Below the pieces are notes generated by a model. That model was not told the DNA's origin, made no database searches, and saw nothing but the letters and a program-made list of their open reading frames with translations. Below are positions 26,295 through 34,920 of a stretch of DNA of 64,000 bases, piece after piece. Position numbers and translations under genes: made by a program. The first letter of the stretch is position 1. Every line of letters starts with the position of its first letter. Origin of the DNA: Acidobacteriota bacterium (GTDB taxonomy: Bacteria > Acidobacteriota > Terriglobia > Terriglobales > Acidobacteriaceae); contig JAEYQK010000017.1 in NCBI GenBank assembly GCA_023410055.1, positions 1-64,000 on the forward strand, given 5' to 3'.

Positions 26295-27005
26295 ATGATC
26301 AAACTCAATAACATCGAACGCAGTTATAAAACAGCCGCCGGACAGACTTGGGTCTTGCGCCGCATCAATCTTGAAATTCGCGAAGGCGAATTCATCACCA
26401 TCATGGGACCGTCCGGCGCCGGGAAGTCATCGCTGCTGAATGTCCTCGCGCTCCTCGATGATCAGTGGGAAGGCGAGTATTGGTTCCGCGATGAAGCCGT
26501 TCATAAGATGAAGCGCAAACAGCGCGCGGAAGTCGCCAAGCGGAACATCGGGATGGTGTTTCAAAGTTATCACCTGCTCGATGAACTCACCGTACGCGAA
26601 AACATCGACCTGCCGTTGTCGTACAAGGACATCCCTACAAAACAACGGCAAACACTCGTCGCCGACGCTCTCGATCGTTTTCAAATGGTCGCAAAGAAAG
26701 ACCTCTTCCCGAGCCAGCTTTCCGGCGGACAGCAACAGCTCGTCGGCGTTGCTCGTGCGGTGATTCACCGTCCGGCGCTACTGCTGGCCGATGAGCCGAC
26801 GGGAAATCTCCACTCATCGCAGGCACGGGAAATCATGGAGCTCTTCCGCGAACTGAACAAACAAGGAACAACGATCGTGCAGGTGACTCACTCGGAGGCA
26901 AACGCCGCCTACGGAACCCGCACCATCCAGTTGCGTGATGGCTGGATGACCAGCGATACCGCCAATCCCGCAGTCGATCTATCTCGTGAGGCCGCAGCGC
27001 AATGA
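26295..27005 (+). CDS. ABC transporter ATP-binding protein 2 (LolD type, variant signature)
   Basis: A 236-residue ATPase subunit with Walker A GPSGAGKSS (residues 38-46), Q90 in VFQSYHL, Walker B LLLADEPTG and a switch histidine in QVTHSEAN. Two positions deviate from the neighbouring ATPase. The signature reads LSGGQQQLVGVARA, with Leu149 where Arg is usual. The D-loop reads NLHS (His173) where Asp is usual. ATP hydrolysis may be altered; if it pairs with ATPase 1, an asymmetric heterodimer is possible. Its end overlaps the channel gene by four bases (ATGA). Confidence 0.93.
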   Translation: MIKLNNIERSYKTAAGQTWVLRRINLEIREGEFITIMGPSGAGKSSLLNVLALLDDQWEGEYWFRDEAVHKMKRKQRAEVAKRNIGMVFQSYHLLDELTVRENIDLPLSYKDIPTKQRQTLVADALDRFQMVAKKDLFPSQLSGGQQQLVGVARAVIHRPALLLADEPTGNLHSSQAREIMELFRELNKQGTTIVQVTHSEANAAYGTRTIQLRDGWMTSDTANPAVDLSREAAAQ

Positions 27006-28927
27006 TCCCATTCTCAAGAACGCACCTGCTTCGCCTGTTTGCGGCATTCGCGCTGTTAACGTCGTCCCTTTGTGCCCAGACTCCAGCGGCGCCGTCCAAT
27101 GGGATCGCCCCGAGTGAGCCGCAGCCGTTTCGTCTGCAACTGGAGCAATCGTACAGCCCGCTCGCTGCCTATTCGCCAAGCACGGTTCCAAAACCCAACC
27201 TGGACAACTCTCCGCGTCTGAATCGGCTTGTCGTCGACGGCAAGCTCCAGCTATCACTAAAGGACGCCATCGAACTCGCGCTGGAGAACAACCTTGATCT
27301 CGCCATCGCGCGTTACAACTTGCCCATCGCCGATACCGACATACTTCGCACTCGCGGCGGCGGCTCGTTTCGCGGTGTGAACACCGGCGTCGTACAAGGC
27401 ACTCCCGGCGGAGGAGTTGGCGGCTATGGGGCGGGCGCTCCTGGCGCAGGTGCCGGCGGCACCTCCGGTGGCGCAGGTGGAGCCGGCGCTGGCGCTTCCG
27501 GCTTGGTGCAGTCAACCCTGGGTGCCGGAACGGCTGTATCGTCCTACGATCCAAACATCAGCATTTCTTCTGGAATTGAAGACCAGTCTTCCGCGCTCTC
27601 GAATCGCCAGATCTACGGTGTCGACGCGCTACGGGCTCGCACCGGACAAGGAAGCATCAGCTATTCGCAGGCGTTCCCAACCGGCACCACCTTTTCTTTC
27701 AGCCTCGACAACAGCCGACAGACCACCAATAGTATTTACACCAGCCTCTCGCCCATGCTGGGATCGCAATTCCGCGTGGGCTTTCGGCAACAGCTGCTCG
27801 CCGGTTTTGGAGTAGCCTCGAATCTACGATTCATTCGCATCGCCCAGAACAACAAGAAGATTTCCAATATTGCCTTCCGCGAACAGGTCGCTGCGACGGT
27901 CACGCAGATCGAAAACATCTACTGGAACCTGGTGAATGCGTATGAACAGGCGCGCGTCAGCGAGCAGTCGCTGGCCTTCGCTCAACAGAATCTGGAAAAC
28001 GCGCGCAAGCAGTTGCAGTTACAGGCGGTCCCTGCCCTGGACGTATTGCGGGCCGAAGCCGAGGTGTCCAACCGCGATCAGGACCTGACCGTGGCACGCA
28101 CCAATCTCGAACTGCAGCAATCGCTGATGAAGAATGCGCTCACGCGAAATCTGGACGATCCAGCACTGGAAGCCATGCCGGTTGTTCCGACCGACAGAAC
28201 GATTCTGTCCGAGGTATTCGATGCGGCGCCGCTCTCTGAACTGCTGACCCAGGCGTTTCGCAATCGCCCCGAGCTCGCAGAATCGGAGATCGATTTGCAA
28301 AATCGCCAAATCAGCCGTCAAGCCGCTCGCAAAGCTCTCCTCCCGCAACTTTCACTGGTGGCCTCTTACGGAGGAACTGGGCTTGGTGGCGAACTGAATC
28401 CTGTCTATAGCGGGAGCAACACCTCTGATGCGCCCACGACGATGGGTGGAGCGTTGGCCAACGCTTTCAACAATTCATATCCCGACTACTACGTCGGAAT
28501 GAGCCTGCAAATTCCCTTGCGCAACCGCGTGGCAAAGGCCGATCAGTACCGCTCCGAACTCGAATACCGTCAAGCCGAATTGCGAAGCGAACAATTGAAA
28601 AAGCAGATTCGCATCGAGGTCCGCAACGCCCGTTACGCTCTGGAACAGTCCAGCGCCCGTATCGTGGCTGCTCGCAAAGCGCGCGACTTGGCAGCACGCA
28701 CCTTTGAAATTACACAGAAGGAACTCGAGTTGGGCGCCGGTTCCAGTTTCCAGGTATTGACCGCGCAGCACAACCTCGCTCTTGCCGAATTGAGCCTTGT
28801 CGACGCCGTCAGCACCTGCGCGAAAGCCAGGGTCGAACTGACCCGCGTCACCGGCGCTACCCTGGAACAAAATGGTATAAGCATCGACAATGCAATCAGC
28901 GGTACTATTGCTGAGAGCTCACGATAG
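27002..28927 (+). CDS. TolC-like outer membrane efflux channel
   Basis: A 641-residue outer-membrane factor with a signal peptide (residues 1-25, ending SLCAQ) and two OEP repeats rich in coiled coil (about 255-440 and 470-630). It is longer than E. coli TolC (about 490 aa) because of an N-terminal extension and a Gly/Ala-rich low-complexity insert at about residues 118-165. It begins in the last codons of ATPase 2 (ATGA overlap). It would complete a tripartite pump with the adaptor and the permeases of this operon. Confidence 0.92.
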   Translation: MIPFSRTHLLRLFAAFALLTSSLCAQTPAAPSNGIAPSEPQPFRLQLEQSYSPLAAYSPSTVPKPNLDNSPRLNRLVVDGKLQLSLKDAIELALENNLDLAIARYNLPIADTDILRTRGGGSFRGVNTGVVQGTPGGGVGGYGAGAPGAGAGGTSGGAGGAGAGASGLVQSTLGAGTAVSSYDPNISISSGIEDQSSALSNRQIYGVDALRARTGQGSISYSQAFPTGTTFSFSLDNSRQTTNSIYTSLSPMLGSQFRVGFRQQLLAGFGVASNLRFIRIAQNNKKISNIAFREQVAATVTQIENIYWNLVNAYEQARVSEQSLAFAQQNLENARKQLQLQAVPALDVLRAEAEVSNRDQDLTVARTNLELQQSLMKNALTRNLDDPALEAMPVVPTDRTILSEVFDAAPLSELLTQAFRNRPELAESEIDLQNRQISRQAARKALLPQLSLVASYGGTGLGGELNPVYSGSNTSDAPTTMGGALANAFNNSYPDYYVGMSLQIPLRNRVAKADQYRSELEYRQAELRSEQLKKQIRIEVRNARYALEQSSARIVAARKARDLAARTFEITQKELELGAGSSFQVLTAQHNLALAELSLVDAVSTCAKARVELTRVTGATLEQNGISIDNAISGTIAESSR

Positions 28928-28933
28928 CTGACC

Positions 28934-30343
28934 ATGACTATGGACGACAAATCGGCAGTCGCAACCGGCGCAGCTCGTATGCGCGAGCAAGAGACGCCCC
29001 CGCGCGTTCTCGCCGCCGACGACCAGCAGGACATTCTAGACGCTATTACGATGCTGCTTCGCCCTCGTAACTATCAAGTCGAGGGCGTTCGCTCTCCTGC
29101 CATGGTCCGCGACGCGCTCACTAGCGGCTCGTACGATGCTGTCCTGATGGACTTGAACTACACCCGCGATACTACGTCGGGTCGCGAGGGACTGGACCTT
29201 CTTTCAGAGATTGTTGCGATCGATTCCACTCTTCCTGTCATCGTGATGACGGCATGGGGCAATGTTGAACTCGCAGTCGAGGCTATGCGCCGCGGCGCTC
29301 GCGACTTCATTCAAAAGCCGTGGGAGAACGAACGCCTGTGGTCCATTTTGCGGACGCAAGTGGAACTGCGTCGCACTCTCCAGGAAGCGGCCCGTCTACG
29401 GGCAGAAAACCGCCTTCTGGCTGCTGAAGGCCGTCCCGAGTTCATAGCCACATCGCAGATCATGCAGCCGGTCTTGGACATCATCTCGCGCATTGGCCCC
29501 TCCGACGCCAACGTGCTGATTACTGGAGAACACGGCACTGGCAAAGAAGTCATCGCACAAACTCTGCACTCGGTTTCGCCCCGTGCTACTCGCTCGCTGG
29601 TTGCCGTCAACACCGGCGCGATTCCGGAGGGAGTATTCGAAAGTGAACTCTTCGGTCACGTAAAGGGCGCTTTTACCGATGCACGCAACGACCGCATCGG
29701 GCGTTTTGAGTTGGCTCACCGCGGAACGCTGTTCCTGGACGAAATCGGCAACATCCCGTTTCGGCAGCAGGCCAAGCTGTTGCGCGCGCTGGAGTCTGGG
29801 GAAATTGAGCGAGTCGGTTCATCACAGACCAAGCAGGTTGATGTCCGCGTGATCTCGGCTACCAACGCTGATCTTCAGGCTGCCTGTGCGACCGGCCAAT
29901 TTCGCGAGGACCTGCTTTTCCGTCTCAACACGGTCGAAATCCACCTGCCTGCCCTGCGCGAGCGCCGTGAGGACATCCCCGTTCTCGCCCAACATTTTCT
30001 GCAACGTTATGTAAGCCGTTACCGGCTCCAAGTGCGGTCCTTTGACTCGGCCGCTTTGCAGGCCATCATGCAATACTCTTGGCCCGGCAATGTCCGCGAA
30101 CTGGAACATGCTGTCGAGCGCGCGTCGTTAATGTGCCGCGGCGAAGAAATACAGCCCAGCGACTTGGGCTTGAATTCACAACGAGCGAACCAAAGCCTCG
30201 AAGACCTGAGCCTCGAAGCAGTGGAAGCCATGCTGATTCGCAAAGCATTGCAGCGTTTCGGCGGAAACGTCAGTCAGGCCGCCGAAGCTCTAGGTCTGAG
30301 CCGCGGCGCTCTCTATCGCCGAATGGAGAAGCATGGGCTCTAG
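28934..30343 (+). CDS. Sigma-54-dependent response regulator (NtrC family)
   Basis: A 469-residue activator in three parts. A receiver domain (residues 23-140) has acidic pocket D29/D30, phospho-acceptor D73, T106 and K128, plus a short insert after D73 (NYTRDTTSGREG). The AAA+ domain (about 168-400) has Walker A GEHGTGKE (198-205), Walker B TLFLDE (265-270) and loop L1 GAFTDA (245-250) in place of GAFTGA. A Fis-type helix-turn-helix lies at 432-466. It is translated just upstream of, and overlapping, its sensor kinase gene. The operon carries a -24/-12 site in front, so the protein probably activates its own operon. Confidence 0.95.
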   Translation: MTMDDKSAVATGAARMREQETPPRVLAADDQQDILDAITMLLRPRNYQVEGVRSPAMVRDALTSGSYDAVLMDLNYTRDTTSGREGLDLLSEIVAIDSTLPVIVMTAWGNVELAVEAMRRGARDFIQKPWENERLWSILRTQVELRRTLQEAARLRAENRLLAAEGRPEFIATSQIMQPVLDIISRIGPSDANVLITGEHGTGKEVIAQTLHSVSPRATRSLVAVNTGAIPEGVFESELFGHVKGAFTDARNDRIGRFELAHRGTLFLDEIGNIPFRQQAKLLRALESGEIERVGSSQTKQVDVRVISATNADLQAACATGQFREDLLFRLNTVEIHLPALRERREDIPVLAQHFLQRYVSRYRLQVRSFDSAALQAIMQYSWPGNVRELEHAVERASLMCRGEEIQPSDLGLNSQRANQSLEDLSLEAVEAMLIRKALQRFGGNVSQAAEALGLSRGALYRRMEKHGL

Positions 30344-31796
30344 CGAGCAAATTGGGGTGACGCATCCGCCTTCCGGTTTGGAAGATGGCCACGACTCCCA
30401 GGAGGCTGGTAGAGGCCTGCAGTCCAGCAGCATCTTTCGAAAACTAAAATCTTTCGAAGCGCGTGTCTGGCTCTTTGCTCTGCTACTAGCGCTACCCGGA
30501 ATGGTGATCAGCGCCATTTTCCTGTGGTTCAGGCCGTGGGCACTGCCCTTTCGCTTTGGCCTGATCGCTGCCGAACTTCTGCTGTGGTGGCGCATAGCTC
30601 TCGCGCTGCTGCGATGCGTCACCCGCCCCTTGCAGATTCTCTCCAATATGGTTGCGGCGTTGCGTGTCGAGGACTACTCGTTTCGCGCTCGCCACCTGGA
30701 ATCAGGCGACGCACTCGGTCAACTGCTGCTGGAACTCAACGCGCTTGCCGACGTACTGGCAGAACAGCGCATCAGCGCCATCGAAGCTACTGCGCTGCTT
30801 AAACGCGTCGTCGACGAAATTGATGTTCCACTATTCGCATTCGATCCGAAACACCTGCTCCGCCTTGTCAACCCGGCTGGCGAGCGCTTGCTGAAGCGGT
30901 CTTCTCCAGAACTATTGGGACGCTCCGCCGCCGAGCTGAAAATACAGGATTGCCTGTCGGCCAAAAGCGGAGCTCTGATTGCGCTTGGCGCTACCGGCCC
31001 GGACGAGCGCTGGCTCGTGCGCCGCAGCAGCATCCGACAAAAGGGCGTGGCTCATACCCTCGTCGTGCTTTCGGATGTAAGTCAGGCTCTACGCGAAGAA
31101 GAACGGCGCGCATGGCAGCGCCTGATCCGCGTACTCGGCCACGAACTCAACAATTCGTTGACACCGATCAAATCGATTGCCGGAAGTCTGGGCGAACGTA
31201 TTCGTTCAGCACCCCTCTCGCAAAATGAGCGTCAGGAGTTCGAGCATGGACTGGAGATCATCGAGGCTCGCGCCGCTTCGCTGAACCGTTTCCTGCAAGC
31301 TTATCGACAATTGGCCCAACTCCCGCCCCCCGCTTTGCGCCAGGCGGAACTCGGTCCAATCATCACGCGGGTTGCAGGGTTGGAAACCAGAGTCGCTGTG
31401 ATGGTCCATCAAGGTCCGAAACTTACGCTTCGAATTGATCCCGATCAGGTTGAGCAGATGCTCATCAACCTGGTTCGGAATGCGGCCGACGCCGCCCTGG
31501 AAGCAAACACCGCGAAAGGATCTTCATCGTCCGGCAACACGACTCCGCAGGTGTCTCTTGCCTGGTCTCTCGAAGACTCCAAAGCAGTAATTACGATCGA
31601 TGACAATGGCCCGGGCTTGCTGAATCCAGGCAATGCTTTCGTACCGTTCTACACAACCAAGCCTCAAGGGACCGGAACCGGCCTGCTGCTGGCTCGCCAG
31701 ATTATTGAAGCTCACGGCGGTTCGCTTACTCTGCGTGACCGTTCTGGTGAACGCGGTTGCCAGGCGACCATAACGTTCGGAGCTAAAGCGTCATAG
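30333..31796 (+). CDS. Sensor histidine kinase paired with the NtrC-type regulator
   Basis: A 487-residue membrane kinase. Two hydrophobic helices (about residues 48-65 and 70-92) are separated by a very short loop, so there is almost no periplasmic sensor and the signal is probably sensed in or near the membrane. HAMP (about 93-150), PAS (about 155-245), the phosphorylation box HELNNSLTPIKS and an ATPase domain with N (NLVRNAADAA), G1 (DDNGPGL) and G2 (GTGTGLLLA) motifs follow. The gene overlaps the regulator by 11 bases and closes the operon. An envelope-stress function fits the linked efflux genes, but this is inferred. Confidence 0.93.
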   Translation: MGSSEQIGVTHPPSGLEDGHDSQEAGRGLQSSSIFRKLKSFEARVWLFALLLALPGMVISAIFLWFRPWALPFRFGLIAAELLLWWRIALALLRCVTRPLQILSNMVAALRVEDYSFRARHLESGDALGQLLLELNALADVLAEQRISAIEATALLKRVVDEIDVPLFAFDPKHLLRLVNPAGERLLKRSSPELLGRSAAELKIQDCLSAKSGALIALGATGPDERWLVRRSSIRQKGVAHTLVVLSDVSQALREEERRAWQRLIRVLGHELNNSLTPIKSIAGSLGERIRSAPLSQNERQEFEHGLEIIEARAASLNRFLQAYRQLAQLPPPALRQAELGPIITRVAGLETRVAVMVHQGPKLTLRIDPDQVEQMLINLVRNAADAALEANTAKGSSSSGNTTPQVSLAWSLEDSKAVITIDDNGPGLLNPGNAFVPFYTTKPQGTGTGLLLARQIIEAHGGSLTLRDRSGERGCQATITFGAKAS

Positions 31797-31822
31797 TATT
31801 GCTAGTGAAGTATTGCTAGTGA
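31795..31822 (+). repeat. 14-bp tandem duplication at the kinase stop codon
   Basis: AGTATTGCTAGTGA occurs twice without a gap (31795-31808 and 31809-31822). The first copy begins inside the kinase TAG stop. It looks like a replication-slippage duplication in the 3' end; no function is apparent. Confidence 0.7.
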
Positions 31823-32106
31823 GCATGTAAGTCCTAACAGTACCCCGAAGTATGTGAGACTCTTCTCGACCGTTGTCGCTCACCACCGCTCCGCTCGGAT
31901 CAAGAACCCGCCCGTCATCGAAAACAAAAAAAGCGTGGCCTTCGTCCTACTCATACTGCTGGTGTCGAATCTTCGATCGTTAGTTTTGTTGATGCTTGCA
32001 ATCTAAAAGTTGAGCTCGACAATCAAGATACTAATGTATATAAAACGTACACGGTCTGAGTGATCCCGGCAATTCAAGCGAACGCAACAAAGGTGGAGGC
32101 CGCAAG
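31797..32106 (+). other. Non-coding region upstream of the sulfate operon
   Basis: A 310-base gap without supported genes. It contains the tail of the 14-bp tandem repeat, a run of seven A residues, and an AT-rich stretch with the promoter described at 32016-32044. No strong terminator for the upstream efflux operon is visible. Confidence 0.6.
32016..32044 (+). promoter_or_regulatory. Sigma-70-type promoter of the sulfate assimilation operon
   Basis: TCGACA (32016-32021), a 17-base spacer and TATAAA (32039-32044) make a near-consensus housekeeping promoter, about 60 bases before the first gene. A partial dyad ATAC-TAAT-GTAT (32029-32040) overlaps the spacer and -10 box, which could be a repressor site for a sulfur regulator. 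That last point is speculative. Confidence 0.6.
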
Positions 32107-32313
32107 ATGGAAAAACAGCAACGAGCCAATACGTCGATTGCTATTGATGCGACTCAAGTTGCGCCCGGAGACGTAGATGCTGCGATTCTCGCGGCCGTTC
32201 GCGGAATTCGTTTCGGATCGGTCGAGATCGTGATCCACGGCTCCAAGGTGGTCCAGATCGAGAGCAAGGAAAGGATTCGTTTCGTACCCCGCCAGGACGG
32301 TTCGAAGCACTAG
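32107..32313 (+). CDS. DUF2292 small protein, first gene of the sulfate operon
   Basis: A 68-residue protein of the DUF2292 (YezD-like) family, recognised from AILAAVRGIRFGSVEIVIHGSKVVQIESKE, the conserved beta-hairpin of the family. It has an acidic/polar N-terminus and no membrane segment. YezD-type genes are found with sulfur-assimilation genes in several phyla, and here the gene leads a complete sulfate uptake and activation operon. Function is unknown; a sulfur-responsive regulator or carrier is a guess. The ATG follows GGTGGAGG. Confidence 0.85.
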   Translation: MEKQQRANTSIAIDATQVAPGDVDAAILAAVRGIRFGSVEIVIHGSKVVQIESKERIRFVPRQDGSKH

Positions 32314-32413
32314 ACATCGATGGCTCACCGTACCGACGGAAGCCCACTTGAGATCGAAATATCACCCCGCGAACCGACCAGACAAATGGAGGCATCCGGA
32401 TAGGAGAGTTGTT

Positions 32414-33895
32414 ATGCGAGGTCGTTGGTGGTCATTGGTTGTGCTGATTGCGGTTCTGGGGATGGTTGCTGCTGCGCAGAACGCTGCGCCGGTGATCGAT
32501 TCTGGGGCGGGAGATAAAGCCGCGCTGCAGGGCCGGGTAGATGAATTGGAGCGACTAGTCGTGAAGCTACAAGGCCGGCTGGATGAACTCGAAAACAAGA
32601 CGGCGAATCAGGCTCCCGCGCAGGAGAGCGCGACTCCGGCTAGCGATGATCGCTTCGACGCGCTGGATCAAAAGTTGCGCGTGATTGAACGCAACCGCGA
32701 ACTTGAGAAAGAAGAGGCTGACGCAAAGTCGAAGGAGAAGGCCTTTGTTACGGCGGGGCGCGACGGATTCGCAATCTCATCTGGTGATAAGAGTTTTCGC
32801 CTGAAGGTGGGTGGTTTTGTCCAGGCCGATGGTAAGACATTCTACGGCGACGAGGCTCACGCGCTCACGAACTCCTTCAGCATACGGCGTGCGCGCATTA
32901 ACTTCGATGGGAGCTTGGGCAAGTACATCGATTTCCGCTTTGCTCCAGAACTGGGCAACGGTTCGGTATCGCTCTACGATGCCTATGCCGACTTGAAGTT
33001 CCAGCCTTTTGTGGTCCTTCGTGGCGGCAAATTCAAGGATCCGCTCGGCCTTGAAATGCTTCAAGCCGACACTGAAGCCACTTTCATTGAGCGCTCTCTG
33101 GTCAGCGGCCTGGTGCCGAATCGCGATAATGGCTTTCAAATTTATGGGGACATTGGTGGGCGCGTAAACTACGCCGTCGCCGTCGTAAACGGAGCCCCGG
33201 ATGGAACCAATATCGATGGCGACTCGAATGACGGAAAAGATGTCGTCGCCCGTGTATTCGCGACTCCGTTCACCAAGTCGGGGCCCACGTTTCTGAAGGG
33301 TCTCGGCTTCGGCATCGGTACCTCCACCGGTCGACAAAACGGAAGTGTCCTGCCTGCTTTCAAGACAAGTGGCGGACAAGCCACTTTCTTTTCGTACGCT
33401 TCGACCGCCAGCGCGGCAGGACGACGACTTCGTTATTCACCACAGCTTTACTACTACAACGGCCCCTTCGGAATCTTCGGCGAATACGTCGAATCCTCGC
33501 AATGGGTGAAAGGAACCACCGCGCACAATATCAGCAATCACGCCTGGCAGGTTGCAGGTTCATGGGTGATCACCGGAGAGCAGAAGTCCTACAAAGGTGT
33601 GACTCCGAAGAAGGGACTTGAAGGCCGCAAGATCGGCGACGGCTTCGGAGCGTGGGAGATAGCCGCACGCTACACCGAACTGAACGTTGACCCAACAGCA
33701 TTCGTGGCCAGATTTGCAGATATCACCAAATCCGCGCAGTCTGCCCGTGCGTGGGCGGCAGGGCTGAATTGGTATCTCAACAAGAACGCGCGCCTCTCGT
33801 TCGACTATGAGCAGACGCGTTTCAATGGCGGCGCGGCAATTGGGAATCGACCGACCGAAAAGGCTCTATTGAACCGTCTGCAGGTGGTGTTCTAG
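32414..33895 (+). CDS. OprO/OprP-type porin, probably for sulfate
   Basis: A 493-residue outer-membrane porin. ATG 32414 follows TAGGAGAG. A signal peptide (residues 1-21, ending VAAAQ) is followed by a coiled-coil segment of about 45 residues (LQGRVDELERLVVKLQGRLDELE). A 16-strand-type beta-barrel of the phosphate-selective porin family then begins near FRLKVGGFVQADGKTFYGD and ends with aromatic-rich strands finishing at VVF. OprP relatives carry phosphate or polyphosphate. Being embedded in a sulfate operon suggests oxyanion selectivity for sulfate, which is inference from context. Confidence 0.88.
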   Translation: MRGRWWSLVVLIAVLGMVAAAQNAAPVIDSGAGDKAALQGRVDELERLVVKLQGRLDELENKTANQAPAQESATPASDDRFDALDQKLRVIERNRELEKEEADAKSKEKAFVTAGRDGFAISSGDKSFRLKVGGFVQADGKTFYGDEAHALTNSFSIRRARINFDGSLGKYIDFRFAPELGNGSVSLYDAYADLKFQPFVVLRGGKFKDPLGLEMLQADTEATFIERSLVSGLVPNRDNGFQIYGDIGGRVNYAVAVVNGAPDGTNIDGDSNDGKDVVARVFATPFTKSGPTFLKGLGFGIGTSTGRQNGSVLPAFKTSGGQATFFSYASTASAAGRRLRYSPQLYYYNGPFGIFGEYVESSQWVKGTTAHNISNHAWQVAGSWVITGEQKSYKGVTPKKGLEGRKIGDGFGAWEIAARYTELNVDPTAFVARFADITKSAQSARAWAAGLNWYLNKNARLSFDYEQTRFNGGAAIGNRPTEKALLNRLQVVF

Positions 33896-33909
33896 TGCGA
33901 GGGAAAGAG

Positions 33910-34914
33910 ATGAACATTTATCGACTCATTGCAGTGGTTCTCATCACCTTTGGCGCGTTTCTCTCCGCAACAGCGGCGAGCAAGGTTCAACTGCTGAACG
34001 TTTCTTACGATCCAACCCGCGAGCTCTACCAGGATTACAACGCGGCGTTTGCTCGTTACTGGAAGGCAAAAACCGGTCAAGACGTGGCAATCAACCAGTC
34101 TCACGGAGGCTCAGGCAAGCAGGCGCGGGCCGTAATTGACGGGCTACCTGCCGACGTTGTCACGCTCGCGCTTGCTTATGACATCGACGCGATCAGTGAA
34201 AACGGCGGCTTGGTTGCGAAGAACTGGCAATCGCGTTTGCCCAATAACAGTTCTCCGTATACTTCGACGATCGTGTTCCTGGTGCGCAAAGGCAATCCCA
34301 AGCACATTAGGGACTGGAACGACCTCGTTCGTCCGGGCCTCTCAGTCATCACTCCGAATCCGAAAACGTCGGGCGGCGCGCGCTGGAATTACCTCGCAGC
34401 ATGGGGCTATGCGCTACGCCAGAATCGCGGTGATCAGAACAAGGCTCGGGAGTTCGTGACCCAGCTGTTTAGAAACGTTCCGGTGCTCGACTCAGGCGCG
34501 CGCGGATCGACGACAACATTCGTCCAGCGCGGCATCGGCGACGTGCTGATCGCGTGGGAAAACGAAGCCTTCCTTGCCGTGAAAGAGCTCGGCAAAGACA
34601 AGTTCGAAATCATTGCTCCGTCCTACAGCATCCTCGCCGAACCGCCCGTGTCTGTGGTCGATAAGGTCGCTAACAGGCGCGGGACTGCTGCCGTGGCGAA
34701 AGCTTATCTCGAATACCTGTACTCGGACGAAGGACAGGAAATCGCGGCAAAGCACTACTATCGCCCACGACTGAAGGCAGTAGCAGACCGGCACGCAAAC
34801 GACTTCCCGAAGCTAACGCTGTTCACCATCAACGATGTCTTCGGCAATTGGCAGAATGCGCAAAAAACGCATTTCGCCGATGGCGGAGTATTCGACCAGA
34901 TCTATGGGAAATAA
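33910..34914 (+). CDS. sbp: Sulfate ABC transporter, periplasmic sulfate-binding protein
   Basis: This 334-residue binding protein has a signal peptide of about 23 residues (ending ATAAS) and then the Sbp/CysP hallmark LLNVSYDPTRELYQDYN. The ligand-pocket region INQSHGGSGKQARAV and PADVVTLALAYDID follow. Length matches the family. ATG 33910 follows GAGGGAAAGAG; a GTG at 33895 is less likely. It captures sulfate or thiosulfate in the periplasm for the CysTWA transporter encoded next. Confidence 0.95.
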   Translation: MNIYRLIAVVLITFGAFLSATAASKVQLLNVSYDPTRELYQDYNAAFARYWKAKTGQDVAINQSHGGSGKQARAVIDGLPADVVTLALAYDIDAISENGGLVAKNWQSRLPNNSSPYTSTIVFLVRKGNPKHIRDWNDLVRPGLSVITPNPKTSGGARWNYLAAWGYALRQNRGDQNKAREFVTQLFRNVPVLDSGARGSTTTFVQRGIGDVLIAWENEAFLAVKELGKDKFEIIAPSYSILAEPPVSVVDKVANRRGTAAVAKAYLEYLYSDEGQEIAAKHYYRPRLKAVADRHANDFPKLTLFTINDVFGNWQNAQKTHFADGGVFDQIYGK

Positions 34915-34920
34915 GGGCCA

